From: Tridacna crocea
Taxonomy: Eukaryota > Mollusca > Bivalvia > Cardiida > Cardiidae
Direction: 5' to 3'
NCBI GenBank assembly: GCA_943736015.1
Contig: OX031065.1
Location: forward strand, 33,556,427 to 33,620,426
Length of the DNA: 64,000 bases
Numbering within the stretch: position 1 is the first letter of the stretch; the number at the start of each line of letters is the position of its first letter. This document shows, piece after piece, positions 42,385 through 52,865 of the stretch. Made by a program: the position numbers and the translations under genes. Below the pieces are notes generated by a model. It did no database searches, was not told the origin of the DNA, and saw nothing but the letters and a program-made list of their open reading frames with translations.

Positions 42385-42530
42385 AAAACCAACCAGCATT
42401 TTCTCCAGTTCCCAATATTTTATTATCTTTTCAAGAAAAAACAACTAAATCATCTGACCGAAATTTATCTAGTCTTCAGTAAATTTCAATGTAGAGGGGT
42501 CAAAACTATATCCTTTTAGTGAAGAGTTAT
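42385..42530 (-). repeat. Family A left half, diverged
   Basis: ACCAGCATTTTCTCCAGTTC, then a diverged left arm ending in GTGAAGAGTTATCC. Confidence 0.6.
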
Positions 42531-42693
42531 CCCTTTACCAAACAATGCCTGGTTTGCACGACCCTGTAGAAGCCTTCTGAAAACATGGTGGGGAAAGGAG
42601 AAAATGCTGGTTACCAGCATTTTCTCCTTTCCCCACTATGTTTTGAGAAGGCTTATTCAGGGTCGTACAAACCAAGGATTGTTTGGTAAAGGG
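42528..42693. repeat. Family A double right-end palindrome
   Basis: Both halves are right arms, so the 166 bp is almost one perfect palindrome centred at about 42614. The stem has a paired change (GGTGGGGAAAGGAG opposite CTCCTTTCCCCAC). Confidence 0.9.
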
Positions 42694-42828
42694 CATTTTC
42701 TCCTTTTCCCACGATGCTTTCTACTCTGCTACAGTCAAGTTTCAATTTTTCAATCACGTTTATTTTGTCGCCTGCAACTGCTTTCAATTCGGACAAGTCT
42801 AAAATTTTGTCGTTTGGTAAAAAGTTAA
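42694..42828 (-). repeat. Family A half copy (hairpin arm plus left arm)
   Basis: Begins within a hairpin arm (CATTTTCTCCTTTTCCCACG) directly after the palindrome and ends in TTAA. It looks like the displaced missing half. Confidence 0.82.
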
Positions 42829-42857
42829 TCCAGAGTTCACGCATACAGATTTCCCAG

Positions 42858-42980
42858 GACTACAAGGATCATTTCAACGCTGCCTTGTCACGATCCTACC
42901 TGACCCAAATGCGAAAGTGTGGTGTTCGAAATGTGGTTGCCACGTGTTCATTCCTTCATTCCATAGAAGTATATCCAGAG
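42858..42980 (+). CDS. Candidate internal exon, function unknown
   Basis: Seen: acceptor CAGATTTCCCAG ending at 42857, 123 nt open in one frame (DYKDHFNAALSRSYLTQMRK...SFLHSIEVYPE, 41 codons), then donor GAG|GTAAGA. The exon is phase 0 at both sides. Its GC content is well above the flanking repeats, and codon use is not repeat-like. Not seen: any partner exon or a domain I can name. The open frame continues artificially into repeats on both sides. It may belong to a gene whose other exons lie in long introns, or it may be a pseudo-exon. Confidence 0.45.
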
Positions 42981-43006
42981 GTAAGATATGCCATCTTTGG
43001 ATTCCT

Positions 43007-43202
43007 GGGTCTGTATTCACCAACCATTCTTAAGAACATTCTTAGTCTAATTCTTCAGAATTTTGACAAAGTGAAAGTAACAGAACTTCTGATTGGCTAA
43101 ACCATTTGGTTTAGCCAATCAGAAGTTCTGTTACTATCACAGAAAATCTTGAAGAACAAGACAAAGAATGATCTTGAGAATGGTTGGTGAATACAGACCC
43201 TG
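43007..43202. repeat. Palindromic element G (divergent CCAAT core)
   Basis: GGGTCTGTATTCACCAACCA and its inverse are at the ends, and GATTGGCTAAACC next to GGTTTAGCCAATC at the centre (about 43096-43121). Nearly the whole element folds on itself. A diverged half copy follows at 43300-43410. Confidence 0.87.
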
Positions 43203-44089
43203 GTCGCGTATTAACCAACTATCATTGTCGCATCCTTTGTCAAATCTTGGATTATTGAAAGTAGTCTTATTCTGGATAATTGAAAGTGACTAAATAAACA
43301 ATTAAATGTTTGGTTTAGCCGATCAGAAATTGCGTTTCTTGGAATTTTAGTAAATTATCGTGATTGGATCGAAAATGCTTTTAGGAATACATGGTGAATA
43401 CATGCAAAGCCGTAAGTGACCATATGCTGACCACGAAAACCCAAGACATTTGTCGATAAAATTACTTTCCCGGGCGATATACATTATCTCCCGCTAGATG
43501 GCATTCTATAAATACTCATCTATCTAATTTAGGCATCCTGGGTACAGAACCGGACCACTTTCCTACGCGACAACCGTTACTTTGAATTTCAAACTAAGAT
43601 TAACGTTTACTCAATTAAACTCTACCTCGTGCAATTCACTCAGCTATGATCAGCAGTTTAGAGAAATCTGGAGCTAAAGCAGGTCTTATTTCTCCTCAAA
43701 CGTATTGATAAAAGCTATTTTCTATATTGCTACTTTATAGAGCATAATATTACAGTCAGCCCGCTTTTGGGGCTAGTGATGCGTCATATAAGACAATCGA
43801 ATCTTCGAAGAATACTAGTATGACGTGCGCAGACAACGGGGCGATATATATTATTGAAAGCAGAGTAAAATACAGTTCAGTCGATTTGTTCAATGCTTTC
43901 CATTGCAAAGTGTTTCGGCGGGAAATAAGAAAGGATAGGATTTGGAGTAATAACGAAACAGATTGTGAAGTTATAATCTATCACATTCCATTTTCACCTT
44001 GAAGGTATAGAAAAGTGTTCTGTTTCGATAAAATAGTCTGATCCATAGGTATGCGCTTGATCTTTTCCAAGTTAGAATGCAACTCGTAA
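43203..44089. other. Intergenic, no gene seen
   Basis: Apart from the half copy of G, no repeat or domain is recognised. The open frame at 43820-44002 has no support. Confidence 0.45.
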
Positions 44090-44264
44090 CTAGACGACAA
44101 AACTTTCGAGTCCTCCAAATTGAAGCATTTGCAGACGACACACTGAATGTGGTTTAAATGATAAGATTTTCCTTCTATAGGGTAGAAAACATGGTGGAAA
44201 AGGGAGACAATGCTAGTTACTAGTATTTTATCCTTTTATCTGATATCCCTTTCAAGGTCGTTAA
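44090..44264 (+). repeat. Family A hairpin MITE, both ends trimmed
   Basis: GCATTTGCAGACGAC box and an eroded hairpin. The left terminus is missing and the right arm shortened. Confidence 0.72.
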
Positions 44265-44490
44265 CCCTTTATCACACAACAAATTTTCAGACAAGTCGGA
44301 ATTGAAAGCATTTGCAGATGACAGTTTCAATGTGGCTCATATCAGATGGTTTTTCTTTGATAGGGTAGAAAACATTGTGTGAAAAGGAGAAAATGCTGGT
44401 AACCAGCATTTTCTCCTTTTCCAACAATGTTTTCAAAAGCTTTCTCTTCCATGGGTGTTAAAAGTTGTCATTGTGTGGTAAAGGGTTAAA
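44261..44490 (+). repeat. Family A hairpin MITE
   Basis: Full copy with TTAA at both ends, of the CAGTTTCAATGTGGCTCA subtype. Confidence 0.88.
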
Positions 44491-44737
44491 TCATGCGGTT
44501 ATTTGGCAAAAGGGGTAAACTGGATAGCTGCGTGCATCTAGGCATGCATACTGTAGTAGTAAAACTAAAAACCTCTTTGGTTGAAATTCCTCAGATCGGT
44601 GTCAAATGTGTGCAAATAAATTGTTTAGTGTCGTTCATTTTGATTCGTATCCTTTTAAGAAGAATTTGACCGTCTAATGATGACTTCTTATAGGTAAAGT
44701 GAAATGTAATCAAGTGATTTATTGCATATAATGTGTC

Positions 44738-44941
44738 TTAGGCCATTACCACACAATCCCTACTTTTGACGCCACTGGGAAAGAAACCTTTAGAAAACAT
44801 TGTGGAAAAAGGAGAAAATGCTGGTAATAATTTCTACCCTTCACAAAACAAATTTCAAATTTTCAGTCAATTTTATTTTGTCGTCTGCAAATGCTTTCGA
44901 TTTGGACAAGCCTGAAATATTGTCGTTTGGTAATGAGTTAA
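44738..44941 (-). repeat. Family A hairpin MITE, half hairpin lost
   Basis: The stem stops after AATGCTGGTAA and the next base belongs to the far side of the hairpin. Confidence 0.84.
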
Positions 44942-45166
44942 CCCTTTACCAAACAGTTCCTGGCTTTTACGACCCTGAAAAAGAAGCCTTTTGAAAACAC
45001 TGTGGGAAAAGGAGAAAATGCTGGTAACCAGCATTTTCTCCTTTTCACACATTGTTTTCTATCCTACTGGGAACAAATTTTAAATTTTGACTTGCGTTTA
45101 TTGTGTCGTCTGTAACTGCTTTCAATTTGGACCAGTCTAAAATTTTGTTGTTTGGGAAAAGGTTAA
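44938..45166 (-). repeat. Family A hairpin MITE
   Basis: Full copy in direct orientation behind the previous one, sharing TTAA. Confidence 0.87.
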
Positions 45167-45445
45167 TATCAGAACAAGTATCCTTGCATAATGTTGGCGA
45201 TATCGCCTTTAGCCACAGCATTTTTTTCAAATGCTGCGAGATACAAAAAAATCGTCCGTATGAACAAAAAAGATAAAAAAAAAATATTAGAATAACTTGT
45301 ATGATAGGAGGGTTTAAACTCTATAATTATCGTATAATCTGTGGCTTGAATCAAGTGATTTGTCTGTGCAAGGGTTGAAAACCATGTGGAGAAAATTCTG
45401 ATTGTCAACATTTTCTCAGTTTTCCCTACCATGTCTTAAAGGTGA

Positions 45446-45858
45446 TCGGAAAAAAAAGTCACAGGAAAAACAGTTCTCATAAAAAAAAAAAATTCTCAGA
45501 TAAAAAAGTTAACAGGAAAAACTTGAACTTGTAAAAGTATTTTCATGCCTCCCAGGTAGGTCTGTCTTTCTTATTTCTTGAGTCTGTCAGTCTATTTGTT
45601 GGATAAGAAGAAAATGCTGGTAAATGACATGTTTTCGTTTTGCCTCAATGTTTTCTACCCTATCTGATACAGTTTGCATGTTTGCAGCCATAAGGACATC
45701 TGAGGAATACACAAAATTACTGGTGGCATGGTTATGGTCATCAATTAAGGTTTGAAGTCATTTTAGTTTTTTTTTTCTTTTTAATCTATCTCGTACATTT
45801 TCAACATAACATCAAGATATATTCTTTTTTTTTTATTTGTGACTTTTTTCCTGCATTC
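45446..45858. repeat. Repeat E, second copy
   Basis: Inverted ends AAAAAAGTCACAGGAAAAA and GTGACTTTTTTCCTG. The interior is shared with 26430-26790. A decayed hairpin fragment lies just before it (45355-45440) and a family A right end just after (45860-45921). Confidence 0.75.
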
Positions 45859-45944
45859 GTTCGCGAAAGCCTTCCTTCTCGGGCTCGTTAAAATTCGGGA
45901 TTGTTGGGTAAAGGGTTTAATCTCTTTTACTGCTTGAAGCCCTT

Positions 45945-46328
45945 AATGTATTCTGGGGTCAACCCTTTATTCATCGATCCCTAATTTTTGCTACCCTTTA
46001 CTTGAAGGCTTTTAACCCTTTACTGATATGCCAATATTTAAGGCTCTTCTATTTCAGCAACAAATAAAGATATGATGTCAAAAAAAGATGGAGAAATGAG
46101 GATACAAATATCTGATTGAGTGGAAAACATTGTGGGAAAAGGAGAAATTGCTCGTTACGAGCAATTTCTCCTTTTCCCACGATGTTTTCAAAAGCTGTCT
46201 GTTGTTGATACATCAAAATGAGTTTCTATGGAGTAAAGGGTTAATGTAAGGGGACGCTAGGTATTCTGGGGTCAACCCTTTATTCATCCATCCCTAATTT
46301 TTGCTACCCTTTACTTGAAGGATTTTAA
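45945..46328 (+). repeat. Duplicated family A right arm, each copy carrying an A2 insert
   Basis: TTCTGGGGTCAACCCTTTAT...ACTTGAAGG occurs at 45945-46011 and again at 46258-46324. Each copy is cut at its TTTTAA by an A2 element. Confidence 0.78.
46012..46244 (+). repeat. Family A2 hairpin MITE
   Basis: Full copy with TTAA ends. The stem GGAAAAGGAGAAATTGCTCG is perfectly paired. Confidence 0.9.
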
Positions 46329-46640
46329 TCCTTTACTCCATAGATACTCATTTTGACGCATCAACAACAGACAGCTTGTGAAAACATTGTAGGAAAAGGA
46401 GAAATTGCTCATAACGAGCAATTTCTCCTTTTCCCAAAATGTTTTCCACTCAATCAGATACTTGTATCCTAATTTGTCCATATTTTTGACATCATATCTT
46501 TATTTGCTGCTCAAATGGAAGAGCCTCAAATTGGCATATCAGGTAAAGGGTTAAAAAAAACATTGTGTGGTGAAGAAGAAAATTCTGATAACCTCCAGTT
46601 TGTCCTTATTTCCCAAAGTTCTCCCTTCTCCCATCAATGC
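46325..46640 (-). repeat. Family A2 hairpin MITE nested in family A
   Basis: 46325-46554 is a full A2 copy in opposite orientation to the previous one. Interrupted family A stem sequence (AACATTGTGTGGTGAAGAAG) continues after it. Confidence 0.85.
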
Positions 46641-46647
46641 TTAATGT

Positions 46648-46857
46648 TTAACCCTTATCCTGCTGAATGATTAAAAACGAAATTTTCAATTCGATAGAGA
46701 AAACACAAATAATGCTTTTCAAAGTTATGTTTTGGGGAATAATATCTCTTCATCGGACAGTGTAGATCAAGATCAGACTGCACGTTTCGTGCAGTCTGAT
46801 CTTGATCTACGTTGTCCGCAAAAGGTCAGTGAGTTGAGCTTAGCAGCTAAGGGTCAA
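46648..46857. repeat. Family B palindromic MITE
   Basis: TTAACCCTTATCCTGCTGAA at one end, GCAGCTAAGGGTCAA at the other, and a perfect core around GACTGCACGTTTCGTGCAGTC. Confidence 0.9.
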
Positions 46858-46893
46858 GTTAATTTATTAAATTGAATGTAAATTTCTGCCATT

Positions 46894-47245
46894 GATAAGG
46901 CAGAAAACATTGATGGAAAAAGAGAAAACATCTCCCTCCCCCCTCCCTTTACTGCAATATTTTCAAAAGTTTTCACTGCTAAGCGCGACTCAAGGAAAAG
47001 GAGAAAATGCTGGTAACCAGCATTTTCTCCTTTTCCCACAATGTTTTCTACCCTTCACAAAACAAATTTCGAATTTTCAGTCACTTTTATGTCGTCGTCT
47101 GCAAATGCTTTCGATTTGGACAAGCCTAAAATATTGTCGTTTACCAGCATTTTCTCCTTTTCCCATAATGTTTTCAAAATGTTTCATTTTCAGTATCGTA
47201 AAAACCGGCCTCGTAAAAACCAAGGATTTTTTGGTAAAGAGTTAA
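46894..47245. repeat. Mosaic of family A pieces
   Basis: A decayed stem (46910-46975), a hairpin plus left arm in minus orientation (46996-47140), then a hairpin half plus right arm in plus orientation (47142-47245). Joins fall at hairpins. Confidence 0.8.
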
Positions 47246-47766
47246 TGAGATCAACATGTGGCACAGTCTATACAGGGGATATTCACTGGAGCATCCGCTT
47301 TATGGGGGATATATAAAGATTAAAGGGAGTTGGTGGGCGGGGTGTAAAATCAGTTTAGTGCGTACAGTCAACGCGATACACTCTGCAGCAGAGGCTCTAC
47401 CTATGTACAGCAAGTCTGCCAAACTTCCAACCTGTATTGGCAAGATAAAGTGAATCAGTTGCAAAATTTACGACGGATATTATCTGAAAAATCGCACGTG
47501 CGTTTTTAATTGTTTATAGAGATGGTTTTGTTTGATTTTTTTCCCCCACATCACGTAGTTTGCTGAACCAATCGGAAGACAATCGGATTCGTTCTCTGTT
47601 TTTTCTTTTTTTTCCGGGAATTACATATTTATCCAGAGAGTGAATGAACGAAGAAGTTCAAATACATGTAACTGGATAAGTTATTCCAACTAAAGTTTTT
47701 ACAGGAAACCTATTGGGTTGTGTGTGCTAGACAGCTTATAAAAAAGCCAAGTGGTTGTACGTGAAA
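47246..47766 (+). promoter_or_regulatory. Upstream region of the integrin-leg-like gene
   Basis: No repeat here. GATATATAAAG at about 47309, GGGCGGGG at about 47336, CCAAT at about 47567 and TTATAAAAAAG at 47736-47746 are promoter-like. The last lies only about 30 nt before the ATG, so the true start site is uncertain. Confidence 0.35.
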
Positions 47767-48780
47767 ATGGAGTTAGGTAGGATAGGGCTTGTCTTTATTT
47801 TGTCGCTGTCTGTGTTTGTGTCTGTGCGGACAGAGGACTGTAATAACGATAACTGTTACGCTACCAATGGTTATATGTGCAATGATCATGGATCATGTGA
47901 CTGTGGCACGTGTACCTGTGACGCGCCTTACATGGGTCTCACGTGCGAGGAGTGCCCAACATGCCCGACCCCGTGTGAAATATTTAAGGGGTGTGTGGGG
48001 TGCAAGATTTTTGGTACGGGACTTATTGGAATAATGGAATGTTTGACCCGTTGTGACTACATTGCCAATTACATCCCTGTCGACAAGGAACAGTTTGACA
48101 TTGAGGATGAGGTATCTGATCGCATGCTGTGTAAACATACAAACGAAGATATGTGTGTCGAATCGTTTAAAATAGGCGGTATGTCAGGTGGTTACAGAGA
48201 TCTTTACGTGAGGACTGAGGTGGAGTGCATGCCGGCTGAAGTGCCCACATTACCGCCTTATATTCCCGAAATAGTTCCGGTTGCGGATGAATCAACATAT
48301 ATGCCTGAAACAACAACAGAGACAAAGTTGTCTGTGACAACATCAACTCAAAAAGTCATGACGAAATCTAATGCTCGGACTGCATTTGTGGAACCAAAGT
48401 CTACAAAACCTACTTCCAGCGATGTTCTATCATCAACCATCGATAAAGTTGAGACAGATTCAGGAACAAAAACAATGATAGAAACAATAACGGAAGTTGT
48501 TACTAAATCAATCAAACATTCACCGGAAGTTGAAATGGATAATGAACCAGTAACAACCGAGAAACTAGATGATAGCGCGGACAAAAAAGAACAAGAAGTT
48601 GTAAATGTGACTTTTGACCTAGAGTCTGAGGATGACTTTTTACCAGAAGATGCTGCCCCAGCGTCAGGGACAGACAACCAAGATGGTCCAAGCTCCGATG
48701 CTGTATGGAGTTCAAATTGTTCAGTGATGTCAACTGTATTAAGCATAGTGTGTTTTCTATACTTTGTGTTGACAGCGTGA
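47767..48780 (+). CDS. Small integrin-beta-leg-like surface protein (I-EGF + beta-tail, mucin-like stalk)
   Basis: Seen: ATG at 47767 (context GTGAAAATGG), 337 residues, TGA at 48778-48780, no intron. Residues 1-22 are a signal peptide (MELGRIGLVFILSLSVFVSV). 25-68 are one cysteine-rich module (CNDHGSCDCGTCTCDAPYMGLTC) of integrin I-EGF type. 69-154 carry the cysteine spacing of the integrin beta-tail domain (PCEIFKGCVGC, LTRCDY, LCKHTNEDMC, VECM). About 155-315 is a Thr/Ser/Glu-rich stalk with NVT and NCS sequons. 320-337 are hydrophobic and reach the C-terminus, fitting a GPI signal or a tail-less membrane anchor. Known: I-EGF and beta-tail modules form the membrane-proximal leg of integrin beta chains. 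Inferred: a surface protein without the ligand-binding beta-I head, the beta transmembrane segment or the cytoplasmic NPxY tail. Its role is unknown; it might bind alpha subunits or act as decoy or adhesion stalk. Confidence 0.85.
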   Translation: MELGRIGLVFILSLSVFVSVRTEDCNNDNCYATNGYMCNDHGSCDCGTCTCDAPYMGLTCEECPTCPTPCEIFKGCVGCKIFGTGLIGIMECLTRCDYIANYIPVDKEQFDIEDEVSDRMLCKHTNEDMCVESFKIGGMSGGYRDLYVRTEVECMPAEVPTLPPYIPEIVPVADESTYMPETTTETKLSVTTSTQKVMTKSNARTAFVEPKSTKPTSSDVLSSTIDKVETDSGTKTMIETITEVVTKSIKHSPEVEMDNEPVTTEKLDDSADKKEQEVVNVTFDLESEDDFLPEDAAPASGTDNQDGPSSDAVWSSNCSVMSTVLSIVCFLYFVLTA

Positions 48781-49370
48781 TTTTTGTGATCTATCATTGA
48801 CTTATCTAGAGAAACAGTGCCATTCACTAAATAACGTTAAGGGTATTTTTAGATCTGATTTAAAAGTAGTGCATATGGCAAAAATGAGAAAAGAGCTACT
48901 TGTACTTGTACTTTGGTACGTAACAACATTGTCGAAAGAACAAGCATTTACTAGTTTTTCACTGAATTTTCCAATGCTTTCGACTGAAGAAAATCGAATT
49001 AGTGTAGTAGTGAATTACATACTCATTCCATCCTATGGGCAACACCATCCAAAGATACTAGTGGCCAAATAGCCCTTCAGTGATATTCATCCTCAATACG
49101 ACACTGATTCATTTCAGCTACGTCATTTATATGAGGGTTTCAACCGCGATCTCGGTCACCCCTGTAGCTGGTCATTTTGGAATTGTCTTTAGACGAGTCT
49201 TTTTGCCTCAGCTCTGATAACATTAATTTCACTCAAGACTTCTTTAATCCCTTTCAACGCAATTTGTCGTTTCAAATACTCTTACGATGAAGTATTTTTG
49301 AAAACACTGATTAAAAGGAGGACACGCTGGTATGCAGCATGTTCTCCCTTTTCCACTACATCTTCTACTC
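48781..49370. other. 3' flank of the surface-protein gene
   Basis: No gene recognised. A decayed family A hairpin lies at about 49290-49370 (AAAAGGAGGACACGCTGGTA). Confidence 0.45.
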
Positions 49371-49522
49371 TTAACCCATTACCACACAATCCCTACTTTT
49401 GACGACCCTGAGAAAGAAGCCTTGAGAAAACATTCGAGTTTTAAGGACCCTTTCCTACAATGTTTTCTACAGGCATCTTTCTCAAGGTCGTCAAAAGTAG
49501 GGATTGTGTGCTAATGGGTTAA
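49371..49522. repeat. Family A double right-end palindrome
   Basis: Both termini are right ends (CATTACCACACAATCCCTAC and inverse), with a reduced hairpin between. TTAA at both ends; the right one is shared with a family B copy. Confidence 0.88.
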
Positions 49523-49729
49523 CCCTTATCCTGCTAAAGAACTAAACTGAAATTTTCAACTCGATAGGAAAATCAAAATGTTGCACTTTCAAAATTATAT
49601 TTTGGGGAATAATATCTTCTTAATGGACAGTGTAGATCCAAGATCAGACTGCACGTTATGTGCAGTCTGATCTTGATCTACACTGTCCGCAAAAGGTCAC
49701 TGAGTCGCAATTAGCTGCCCAAAGGTTAA
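49519..49729. repeat. Family B palindromic MITE
   Basis: TTAA at both ends, core GACTGCACGTTATGTGCAGTC. Joined end to end with family A copies on both sides. Confidence 0.9.
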
Positions 49730-49945
49730 CGACAAAATGCTGAACACGTCCTTATTGATAGTATTTTCAGGCGGAAGGAACAGTGTGGCCAAAAGGACGA
49801 ATTTTGACTTCGGAAAAAATAGAAAACTTTGTTGGAAAAAGTGAGAAGACAGTAACACTTACCAGCATTTGTCATTTTCTCACAATGTTTTCAAAAGAAC
49901 CATCTTACTCAGGGTCTTCAACAGTCGAAATGCTTTGGTGAACGG
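49726..49945 (+). repeat. Family A hairpin MITE, decayed
   Basis: Left terminus and a loose hairpin are visible. The right arm is readable (CTCAGGGTCTTCAACAGTCG). Confidence 0.6.
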
Positions 49946-50183
49946 AAGACCGTCTTTGATGGGTTGATTTTGATTTCTACATCGAGCCAAAGACCTTTTG
50001 TAATTCCACTTCTAGATATTACTGGAAGTTAACTTTGTGCCATTTATAATGGACTGTTTGTTTGATTGTTTTTTGTCATATATTTACGTGCTCATGTAAG
50101 TTTGACTGGATTCTAGATAATATAGAGTGCATTACATGTATATATACGTGTATGCATTATATATGTACATGTAGTGTGGTATG

Positions 50184-50510
50184 TTAACTAACGACAAAAT
50201 TTTAGGCTTGTCTAAATTGAAAGCATTTGCAGACGGCAAAATAAACATGACTCAAAAATTGAATCTTATCTTTCAAAGAGTAGAAAACATTGTGGGAAAA
50301 GGAGAAAATGCTGGTTACCAGCATTTTCTCCTTTTCCCACAATGTTTTCTGAAGGCTTCTCCTTACAAGCGAATTGTTATCTCCTTACAGCCGAATTGCT
50401 TTCAGACTTGTTTCAATTGAAAGCATTTGCAGACGATAAACTGAATATAGTTTAGATGATGATTTCTGCCTCTGATAGAGTAGAAAACATTTAGAGAAAA
50501 AGAGAATACA
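50184..50510 (+). repeat. Two partial family A copies
   Basis: 50184-50365 has left arm and a perfect hairpin but no right arm. 50400-50510 has left arm and half stem only. Confidence 0.82.
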
Positions 50511-50689
50511 TGTACATGTATATTGGTAGCCAGTATTAATATATGACCGTCACGCGAAAGGAGACAATCTGGGAATTCCGTACGTCAATTAGATGAAAAC
50601 AGACCAAAGATATAGTGCAGGTCGCTTTAAGTTGATAGTTCAAAAATTATTGTATAGTAAGGTAGAATGACCACTTTTCATAGAGAAAA

Positions 50690-50790
50690 TATCATAAAAG
50701 CGAAAAAATGTCAACCCTGGTCAGCCTGTGCAATTCGCGCAGTCTGACCAGGATTGACTTCTTTTCGCAGTTCCCAGAAGGACTCTTTTT
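50690..50790. repeat. D-like palindrome fragment
   Basis: AACCCTGGTCAGCCTGTGCA and its inverse between GCGAAAAAATG and CTTTTCGCAG. Confidence 0.62.
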
Positions 50791-51009
50791 TTGCGTGACG
50801 GCCTGACGGGTCACACATTTTATATATATCACCATCAGTATCATGTTTTTGTCACAATGTTTTAATTTGTAATCATGAATTAACAAGTGTTCTCATGTGC
50901 AAGTTAAATTTAAAAATAAAGTTTCTTTTTTTCATTATTTTCAAAAGGCGGTATTTTGCAAGTCTTACAAAATCGTCTGGATAAGCTAACGAGTTTATGT
51001 AAATCCCGC

Positions 51010-51236
51010 TTAACCCTTTACTCAATAGATACTCATTTCTACGCATTGCGTGTAGGAGCCATTGGAAAACATTGTGGCAAAAGGTGAAATTGCTCGTCAC
51101 GAGCAATTTCACCTTTTGCCACATTGTTTTCTATGCTATCAAAAGGTGTCATATAAACAGAAAAAACGGCTTCATCCTTGCTGTTATTTAAGGTCAATTA
51201 GAGATACCATAGAAATGCCTTATAGGGTAAGGGGTT
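51010..51236 (+). repeat. Family A3 hairpin MITE
   Basis: TTAA on the left, degenerate on the right. The stem TGTGGCAAAAGGTGAAATTG pairs perfectly with its partner. Confidence 0.88.
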
Positions 51237-51348
51237 TATATACAGGATTACACCTTTTTTTACCGAATCTGCGCGGCTAAACATCACCGTACATCTATAT
51301 AGATATCTGTTAACCTATCATCTTTTCATTATTTGAAAGAAACATAAT

Positions 51349-51523
51349 TTGGAAAACATTGTGGGAAAAGAAGAAAATGCTGGTAACCAGCATTTTCTTC
51401 TTTTCCCACAGTGTTTTCTTGCCTCCCATAGATAAAGTCCCGCCAATCTTTTGTGATTTGTCGGCGGCGAATCCTGTCAATTCGGAGATGTTGAAAATTT
51501 TGTCGTTTTGCAGATACAGTTAA
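51349..51523 (-). repeat. Family A copy without right arm, GAAG/CTTC stem
   Basis: The stem AAAAGAAGAAAATGCTGG pairs with CCAGCATTTTCTTCTTTT, a paired variant. The left arm is present; the right arm is absent. Confidence 0.82.
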
Positions 51524-51629
51524 AGTACCATCACGTAGCATCTTCTTTATCATGTAGGCGACACAGATATTGGAAAAGTAGTATTATTATCACATTATGT
51601 GGCGCTTTCCCTCATTACAATTTTATGTA

Positions 51630-51855
51630 ACAACTCATTACCAAACGACAACATTTTAGGTTTGTCCAAATCGAAAGCATTTGAAGACGACAAAATAAAA
51701 GTGACTGAAAATTTGAAATCTGTTTTGTGAAGGGTAGCAAATATTGTGGGAAAAGGAGAAAATGCTGGTTACCGGCAGTTTTTCCTTTTCCCATAATGTT
51801 TTCTAAAGGCCTCTTTCTCAGGGTCTCAAGTCGGAATGGTGTGGTAAATAGTTAA
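51630..51855 (+). repeat. Family A hairpin MITE
   Basis: Full copy. The left end is GTAACAACTCATTACC, the right end TTAA. Confidence 0.85.
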
Positions 51856-52865
51856 ATTTGATGCAAACTATGAACACAGTTTATGCTTCACTGTGTCTTC
51901 ACAGTGTCTACTGATTTGTATTACATTTATCCATTCATGAATTGAAATTTGTCAACAAATTGAACACTCTTTTCCATCCAATTTCTTCTTGACTTCTCAA
52001 GTATTCTAGGACTTAACCCAGTGAAGCCCTGAACCCGGATTTAATTGCTGTTGTGCACGGTATAGATCAAGATCGGACCGACATTTTTACCTCTGACATT
52101 TTTACCTCTGACATTTTACAGCACACCCTCTAAGGTCTTCACCGCCTGTGGACGGTATTTTCTTCTCTTGCAGGAGACAGCATCTGAAATTAATGTAGCA
52201 TAAGGAGAAATTGCATGTAAAAGCAATCCTTCTGCTTTGTGTAGATGTCTGTCAGATTTAGGGGTTGGACAGTTTTTTCCCCAAAGGTCTTATAAATACA
52301 GCTGTCACTGTATTGTATGATTTTAAGTACATTTTATTGTTCTTTATTACATGTGATCAATAAGACACGAGCAGAAAGAGAAGGAAAAAAAAGGTATGTG
52401 CTTCTCAGGAGGTATTAGAATTTTACGAAAACTTTAGACTCGCCCAAACTGAAAGCATTTGCAGACAACAAATTGCATGTGACTCTTTATTGAACGTTTG
52501 TCTGCGAAACATATTATAAAAGGTTATATAATATAAAACATCTGAACGAAAAGATTTGTGCTTCCGAGATATGACCAAAAAATTGCTCAAATGATGGGGG
52601 TTTCTTTGAAAGGGCATGGACTGTTATGGACAAAGGATACAAAACTGGTAACTAGCATGATCTTTCAAAAGAGTTTGTAATAAATGTACCACCATCAAAG
52701 AACGAAAATATAATCTTTTTAAACTTGTTGTGAATAGGAATGCATCATCATTGGGGCAAAATACATGTACATAAGGCTGTAAGGGATCATCCATGGCTAA
52801 GGGGTTGCCACACAATAACCCTTAATCACCGAATCCTAGAAACGAATTCTGTCTGGAAGAACAGG
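51856..52865. other. Intergenic with repeat scraps
   Basis: A family B left half lies at about 52020-52110, a decayed hairpin at 52190-52250 and a family A left arm at 52420-52500. Nothing recognised at 52500-52865. Confidence 0.45.

Noticed and set aside
47736-47746. TATA box as the certain core promoter of the surface-protein gene
   Set aside because: It lies only about 30 nt from the ATG, leaving almost no 5' leader; kept as a possibility only.
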